Of a DNA stretch of 64,000 bases, positions 60,183 to 64,000 are shown one piece after another. Origin of the DNA: Clostridia bacterium. Lineage in GTDB: Bacteria > Bacillota > Clostridia > Oscillospirales > CAG-272. The translations under genes were made by a program, and so were the position numbers. The stretch spans positions 183,196-247,195 of the forward strand of contig JAFQDF010000013.1 in assembly GCA_017416185.1 (NCBI GenBank), written 5' to 3'. Below the pieces are notes generated by a model, which had not been told where the DNA came from, searched no databases, and worked only from the letters and a program-made list of their open reading frames with translations. Positions within the stretch are counted from its first letter, which is position 1; each line of letters begins with the position of its first letter.

Positions 60183-60782
60183 TTATTCCTCATCTATTAA
60201 TCCCATATCCAACTGTTGCTTGATCATCTCTTTAACAAATTTACTGTCTGTATTTTTATATGCCCAGATCTTTTCTTGACATATATAGAATTTATTCGGG
60301 CATTCATTATCAATGATCTTACCGTTACGGTAGTACACACAATAGCCGTCCGCGAGGCATCCTTTTTTTATGTATCTTTGGAGAATATAAGGAATGTCTG
60401 TATTTTTTGAAACGAAATGAATACGTACCTCCCATTTGTTTTTATGATCTCGTTGCTCATTCTTAACAACACAGCATTCTTTTATGTCGCCATATTCCAA
60501 AATCTCCCTTGCAAAATCGTCAAGGCATAGGCCGAAGTTGAATTCGCAAACGGTTGTTTCGACATCTTCTTCATAGTTACCAAACAAATCATCTGTCGTT
60601 ATATTAAATATTTTTGCGATTGTTGGTATCAATGTAATATCCGGAGCTGCCTTTGAATTTTCCCATTTAGAAACAGCTTGGAATGTTACACCTAACTTTT
60701 TCGCAAGATCTTCTTGGGTCAAACCGCATTTCTTACGGTATTTCTGTATGTTTTCAGCTAAAACCGTATTCGTGTTATCCAT
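60183..60782 (-). CDS. XRE-family regulator with C-terminal domain
   Basis: A 199-residue protein: HTH at 8-63 (YRKKCGLTQEDLAKKLGVTF, QAVSKWENSKAAPDITLIPT), then an uncharacterised domain with Cys-rich stretches. AGGAG precedes the ATG. It is divergent from the acetyltransferase operon; shared upstream sequence carries two ACGGTTGA words, so it may control that operon. Confidence 0.82.
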   Translation of the reverse strand: MDNTNTVLAENIQKYRKKCGLTQEDLAKKLGVTFQAVSKWENSKAAPDITLIPTIAKIFNITTDDLFGNYEEDVETTVCEFNFGLCLDDFAREILEYGDIKECCVVKNEQRDHKNKWEVRIHFVSKNTDIPYILQRYIKKGCLADGYCVYYRNGKIIDNECPNKFYICQEKIWAYKNTDSKFVKEMIKQQLDMGLIDEE

Positions 60783-60805
60783 CCGATCATCTCCTTTCTG
60801 ATTTG

Positions 60806-60920
60806 ATTATAGCAGATATTCCGCTTATAAACAATAAAAGAACGGTTGATGTTTTTCAACTGACGGTTGAATAATAGTACGATATATACACTTGACATAA
60901 AATTGATCAGATGCTATGAT
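60806..60920. promoter_or_regulatory. Divergent promoters with direct-repeat operator candidates
   Basis: Minus-strand promoter TTGTTT (60834-60829), 17 nt, TATAAT (60811-60806, preceded by TGC). Plus-strand promoter TTGACA (60892-60897), 17 nt, TATGAT (60915-60920, preceded by TGC). Between them ACGGTTGA occurs at 60842-60849 and 60863-60870, 21 bp apart (two helical turns). Confidence 0.6.
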
Positions 60921-60958
60921 AGATATGTAGAATTCCTTTAGAAATGGAGATGGACAAA

Positions 60959-61027
60959 ATGATAACTTATTTTTCGATGAAATCGTATTGCGTTTGTCCG
61001 ACTCCGCTCTGCCTTAAGTCAGGATAA
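60959..61027 (+). CDS. Leader peptide of the acetyltransferase operon
   Basis: A 22-codon frame, MITYFSMKSYCVCPTPLCLK plus SG, starts at an ATG with GGAG 9 nt upstream, and ends 6 nt before the attenuator stem. Its codons 6-9 (CGATGAAATCG, 60975-60985) can pair with 61039-61049 in the terminator. Such arrangements control antibiotic-induced genes by ribosome stalling; the inducer is not known. Confidence 0.6.
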   Translation: MITYFSMKSYCVCPTPLCLKSG

Positions 61028-61033
61028 AATATT

Positions 61034-61065
61034 GACGCCGATTTCGTCGGCGTCATTTTTATTTT
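61034..61065 (+). terminator. Attenuator terminator upstream of the acetyltransferase
   Basis: GACGCCGA (61034-61041), loop TTTCG, TCGGCGTC (61047-61054), then ATTTTTATTTT. It stands between the leader peptide and the ribosome site of the acetyltransferase. Confidence 0.85.
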
Positions 61066-61080
61066 ACAGAGGAGAAAAAT

Positions 61081-61818
61081 ATGAAAGCTATACAAAACTT
61101 TTCTAATGAAATTGAAGCATTTGCTGCCAACTCTATTTACGAAAGAGTCGGTGTCGACATTCCAACACATAATATGCTAATAACAAAATCAAAGGGAAAC
61201 GAAATAATCAATATCATTCATAATGCCGGCAGATCCTTTGTATCGGTACAACCTGAACATATCAAAACAATTTCAAAATATTTTTACGAGAATGACATTA
61301 TGGAAAAACTGTGTTCTGCTTTATTCTATCGTGAAATTCTTGATTTGTTAGGATATAATTACTCAGACTTTTCATTGGAGCCAAGTGAAGAATTTTTACA
61401 GGATATAAAATATAACTGTGTACACACATTGGATTTTATATGTAACAAAGACAGCTTCATACCGCAAAACACTCAAAATGTTGAAAGAATTTACCGCGGT
61501 GACGAGCAATTTATACTCAACGATGATTTTGACGGTACGATGTATTCTATAACCGACAATAAAAAAATTATAAGCTGCAGTTATTATAAACCGAACCAAG
61601 AAATGTTCGAAAACACCTGCTCAATGCAAGTGTTTTCCCGTCCCGAACATAGGGGAAAAGGGTATGGCAAAGCAACTGCATCCGCCGCTACACAAGCGGT
61701 TATAAATGATAATAAACTTGCTCTTTGGGTATGTCAGGTTGAGAATATCCCCTCCCGTAGAATAGCACAATCCTTGGGGTATATGCTTCTCGGAGGTGAA
61801 TTGCGTATTGTTATTTAA
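61081..61818 (+). CDS. GNAT-family acetyltransferase under attenuation control
   Basis: A 245-residue protein. The C-terminal half is a GNAT domain (FSRPEHRGKGYGKATASAATQ carries the R/Q-x-x-G-x-G/A acetyl-CoA motif; then NIPSRRIAQSLGYMLLG). The N-terminal 115 residues form another, unrecognised region, perhaps a degenerate GNAT fold. GAGGAG before the ATG. The leader peptide and terminator upstream suggest induction by a ribosome-stalling compound, so a detoxifying or resistance role is a reasonable guess. Confidence 0.82.
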   Translation: MKAIQNFSNEIEAFAANSIYERVGVDIPTHNMLITKSKGNEIINIIHNAGRSFVSVQPEHIKTISKYFYENDIMEKLCSALFYREILDLLGYNYSDFSLEPSEEFLQDIKYNCVHTLDFICNKDSFIPQNTQNVERIYRGDEQFILNDDFDGTMYSITDNKKIISCSYYKPNQEMFENTCSMQVFSRPEHRGKGYGKATASAATQAVINDNKLALWVCQVENIPSRRIAQSLGYMLLGGELRIVI

Positions 61819-61837
61819 TGTTGTTTTAGCATATTGT

Positions 61838-62033
61838 ACCAACAACCATTTCTCGTTGACACTACAGCTCCTCCGTCGCTCCTAAAGTAGTTCGGACTCG
61901 CCAAGTGTCTGCCGTGTCGCCGCGTCCCCTTCATCTGCCACAGGCAGCGGGGACATGCCGACCAATTAACAGCGCCGGCTCTTAACGATCGGGTTGTCGG
62001 CGGTTAGAATTTAAGTAGGGGAGCCAACAAAAA
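61838..62033. repeat. tRNA-end-bounded two-hairpin element, copy A
   Basis: The core at 61858-61961 holds hairpin 1 (basal stem GACACT 61858-61863/AGTGTC 61904-61909, conserved loop TCGCTCCTAAAGT 61876-61888) and hairpin 2 (outer stem 61917-61929 with 61949-61961, 11 of 13 pairs; bulge TTCAT; inner stem CTGCC/GGCAG 61935-61939/61943-61947; single C). The left edge ACCAACAACC and right edge AGGGGAGCCA (to about 62025) are weathered tRNA 3'-end sequences in inverted orientation. No intact tRNA gene is next to it. Confidence 0.75.
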
Positions 62034-62060
62034 AGCCATCCTTTCGGATGGCTTTTGTTG
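62025..62060 (-). terminator. Terminator hairpin next to the element copy A
   Basis: CAACAAAAAAGCCATCC, loop TTTC, GGATGGCTTTTGTTG. It serves the AraC gene on the minus strand (six T). Confidence 0.8.
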
Positions 62061-62126
62061 AGTTAACCCAACAATTTCAAACCTTTGCTTGCAAGATAGA
62101 ATATTCTCTTCCAAGCAGTCAAAAGC

Positions 62127-62918
62127 TTACGCTTCTACTATCGGGACCCAAAAAATTCCAAGGTCAGCGTCGTTATCCTGATTTACAGGCGTTTGGTAAG
62201 AAATCATAACCGAATAGGTGTTATCCAGTCGATAATTTGTTTGCGGAAACCATTCTTTCGTGATTTGTTCGAACGTCTTTTGCTTGGCATCAGTGCGTGA
62301 ACTTCCTTTAGCAACAAACACCGCCCAGGTCGCCGCAGGAAAATAATAAAGTTCAAAACCATCCAAATGCTCGGAATCACTTGACATATCACGATACAAT
62401 CCACCACACTTTTGTTTTGTTGAGATCATTCTCAACTGATTCTCATTCAAATCCGGTTCACTCCAATAGGTCACACGGTCCGCTTCAACCTTGAGTAACA
62501 CTTCAAATCCCGGCTGCTTTTCAATTCTGTAATCCATAATATAGCCTCCTCCTAAAATAAATTGAAGTCGTAACGGTGCAAAGGCTTTTAACGTACAACC
62601 GCCACGTCGAACTGCAGAAGGAGTACCACCATGAAAACGCGAGAAAGCTTTGGTAAAGCTATCGTGAGAATCATAACCATACATCAGAGCAATATCGATG
62701 ATCTTTTCATTGGAAGAAATGAGCTCCATTCCCGCCTCTGCCAATCTACGATTTCGAATATATTCACTTAAGGTAAAACCGCACAGCATGGAAAATGCTT
62801 TTTGAAAATATCCGGAAGACATATAAACATGCGACGCGACATCCTCAACTGAAAAATCATCCTTTAGATGCGATTCTATATAACCAATTGCCTTTTCAAT
62901 GCTTTCTAACCAATTCAT
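62127..62918 (-). CDS. AraC-family regulator with GyrI-like ligand-binding domain
   Basis: A 263-residue protein with two HTH motifs of AraC/XylS type (SVEDVASHVYMSSGYFQKAF, IALMYGYDSHDSFTKAFSRF) followed by a C-terminal GyrI/effector-binding domain (residues about 118-263; KQPGFEVLLKVEADRVTYWS, YYFPAATWAVFVAKGS). This order is that of Rob/SoxS-like multidrug sensors. AGGAGG precedes the ATG. No target gene is adjacent. A terminator follows at 62025-62060. Confidence 0.88.
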   Translation of the reverse strand: MNWLESIEKAIGYIESHLKDDFSVEDVASHVYMSSGYFQKAFSMLCGFTLSEYIRNRRLAEAGMELISSNEKIIDIALMYGYDSHDSFTKAFSRFHGGTPSAVRRGGCTLKAFAPLRLQFILGGGYIMDYRIEKQPGFEVLLKVEADRVTYWSEPDLNENQLRMISTKQKCGGLYRDMSSDSEHLDGFELYYFPAATWAVFVAKGSSRTDAKQKTFEQITKEWFPQTNYRLDNTYSVMISYQTPVNQDNDADLGIFWVPIVEA

Positions 62919-63054
62919 CGCTTTCCACCTCCTGTGCCCTTATTTTAGCACACCTATATAATGTATTTCTCGTCATTTTGTGAAATGATTTGTCCAATAC
63001 ACCTTATCACATCAAAAAAATTATACCATAAGAACAATATAAACTCAATATGCC

Positions 63055-63196
63055 CCCATAAAGTCGCAGGTTTAAGTCCAAAAGGTTCAAGGAAAGGTGC
63101 AATGGTGAAAGGGGGTTGTTTTGTACCCCTAAAAACACGAAAAGCCCTTGAAAATCAAGGACTTTTGTGTTAGGGTGCAAAATTGTTGCCCCATTA
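63055..63196. repeat. Long inverted-repeat hairpin between tRNA 3'-end remnants
   Basis: A long imperfect palindrome centred near 63153. The inner hairpin (63134-63171) pairs AACAC, AAAAG and CCTTGA with their complements (16 bp with a mismatch and a bulge). The outer arms GGGGTTGTTTTGTACCCC and the complement of 63172-63190 resemble each other. To the left GCAGGTTTAAGTCC (63067-63080) looks like a worn plus-strand T-arm. The rest of 62919-63054 shows nothing recognisable. Confidence 0.5.
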
Positions 63197-63412
63197 TGGC
63201 TCCCCCTGTTGGACTCGAACCAACGACCCTTCTCGTTGACACTAAGGTTCATCCATCGCTCCTAAAGTCGCTCGGATTCACCAAGTGTCTGCCGTAAACT
63301 TAGCCTTGCTGTATCTGCCACCGGCAGCGCAAGGCTAAGTTCCAGTTAACAGCGGCGGCTGTCGCCAAACAGGGGCGGTGGGTTTGAGTGCGACAGGATA
63401 AAGGGAGCAACA
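63197..63412. repeat. tRNA-end-bounded two-hairpin element, copy B (tRNA-Asn type)
   Basis: The left end (63197-63231) is a minus-strand tRNA 3' half with intact T-arm GTTGG-TTCGAGT-CCAAC and acceptor AGGGGGAGCCA, which matches the neighbouring tRNA-Asn acceptor. The right end (63375-63411) is a worn inverted copy. Core 63238-63341: hairpin 1 GACACT/AGTGTC (63238-63243/63284-63289), loop TCGCTCCTAAAGT (63256-63268); hairpin 2 has a perfect 13-bp outer stem (63297-63309 with 63329-63341), bulge TGTAT, inner CTGCC/GGCAG and a single C. No gap is needed against copy A. Confidence 0.8.
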
Positions 63413-63457
63413 AAAAAGCCATCCAGGATAAACTCAAGATGGTATATAAAATATATA

Positions 63458-63641
63458 GTGAAATATTTGCCTTACGGCAAATGTGAAATAATTTACTTAT
63501 GTAAATTGTGAAATATTCGGCGTTCCACCGAATGTGAAATAAAATAAATCCCTCACACGCCGTCGAGGCGTATTTCACATTGCGAAGCAATATTTCACAC
63601 GCGCAGCGTATTTCACAAATCCCATAGGGATTTATTTCATT
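63458..63641. repeat. Heptamer-hairpin array 3 (linker GTGAAAT type)
   Basis: Linker GTGAAAT occurs four times (63458, 63483, 63508, 63533 area) and then as its reverse complement ATTTCAC/ATTTCAT four times. The hairpins between are TTTGCC/GGCAAA, AATTTAC/GTAAATT, ATTCGG/CCGAAT, ACGCC/GGCGT, TTGC/GCAA, ACGC/GCGT and AAATCCC/GGGATTT, all perfect and mutually unrelated. The array lies between element copy B and the tRNA-Asn terminator. Confidence 0.8.
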
Positions 63642-63642
63642 G

Positions 63643-63672
63643 AAAAAAGACCATCAAATGATGGTCTTTTTT
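63643..63672 (-). terminator. Terminator of tRNA-Asn
   Basis: AAAAAAGACCATC, loop AAAT, GATGGTCTTTTTT, directly 3' of the tRNA. Confidence 0.85.
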
Positions 63673-63673
63673 C

Positions 63674-63749
<76 letters not shown>

Positions 63750-63784
63750 ATATTTTTCGCGGAACATTTCTGTTCCGCTTTGTA

Positions 63785-63898
<114 letters not shown>

Positions 63899-63904
63899 TT
63901 AATG

Positions 63905-64000
<96 letters not shown>

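Noticed and set aside
61838..62033. Integron attC site
   Set aside because: The element has large hairpins with bulges, but the RYYYAAC/GTTRRRY core boxes are not placed as required and no integron integrase is seen.
63458..63641. CRISPR array
   Set aside because: The repeated word is only 7 nt, the intervening sequences are palindromes of unequal length, and no cas genes are present.

Overview
The window reads as chromosomal DNA of a low- to mid-GC, Gram-positive, probably spore-forming Clostridia member, most likely of the Oscillospiraceae/Ruminococcaceae type. Supporting signs are an IspH fused to ribosomal S1 domains, RemA, YajC next to a TIGR04086-type membrane protein, a DUF4317 protein, SpoIVFB-like and SpoIIM-like proteins, a PdaA-like deacetylase, S-layer-homology (SLH) proteins, sortase B, GGAGG ribosome sites and many TTG starts. 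The assignment is inference; no 16S rRNA is present.

Layout. 1-2.6 kb: the 5' part of a PotA-type ABC ATPase gene behind an attenuator-like leader, an M50 protease with a small membrane protein, and a zinc-ribbon membrane protein. 2.7-9.4 kb: aspartate kinase, FkbM methyltransferase, SLH surface protein, PncB, RarA. 9.4-9.9 kb: tRNA-Ser(GCT) with a structured repeat. 10-24 kb: LtaS-like sulfatase with a possible SLH-like tail, serine hydrolase, YajC, ProC, membrane proteins, two polysaccharide deacetylases, RsmE, a HAAS/DUF4097 pair and a TrmB-GNAT fusion. 23.7-36 kb: PcrA, then two minus-strand housekeeping runs (yicC-remA-gmk-rpoZ-priA, and FAD oxidoreductase-cmk-plsC-ispH/S1) and radC. 36-40 kb: gpmI, sortase B, a glycosyltransferase and the RNase P RNA. 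40-45 kb: a 1414-residue beta-helix-like surface protein translationally coupled to a membrane-anchored partner. 45-56 kb: small enzymes, regulators and membrane proteins, then a collagen-like protein. 56-63 kb: an accessory region of four regulators (three XRE type, one AraC type), an acetyltransferase behind a leader peptide and attenuator, DUF5131, a nucleotidyltransferase and a GH125 gene relic. 63-64 kb: tRNA-Asn and two tandem 5S rRNA genes, the 3' end of an rrn operon or a 5S cluster.

The most unusual content is intergenic. (1) A roughly 215-bp element occurs three times (9.55-9.74, 61.84-62.03, 63.20-63.41 kb). Its 104-nt core folds into two hairpins with the same spacing in all copies, while most paired bases differ yet stay complementary. 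At two sites (tRNA-Ser, tRNA-Asn type) the core is bracketed by inverted copies of the 3' end of a tRNA matching the neighbouring tRNA gene. (2) A family of 7-nt-word repeats appears as plain heptamer runs that start at stop codons (1.48, 8.05, 29.5 kb) and as arrays in which a 7-nt linker alternates with short, unrelated perfect hairpins (39.94, 55.89, 63.46 kb); in two arrays the linker flips orientation midway. These two intergenic systems are the best candidates for something undescribed. No CRISPR array, transposase, integrase or prophage genes were seen.
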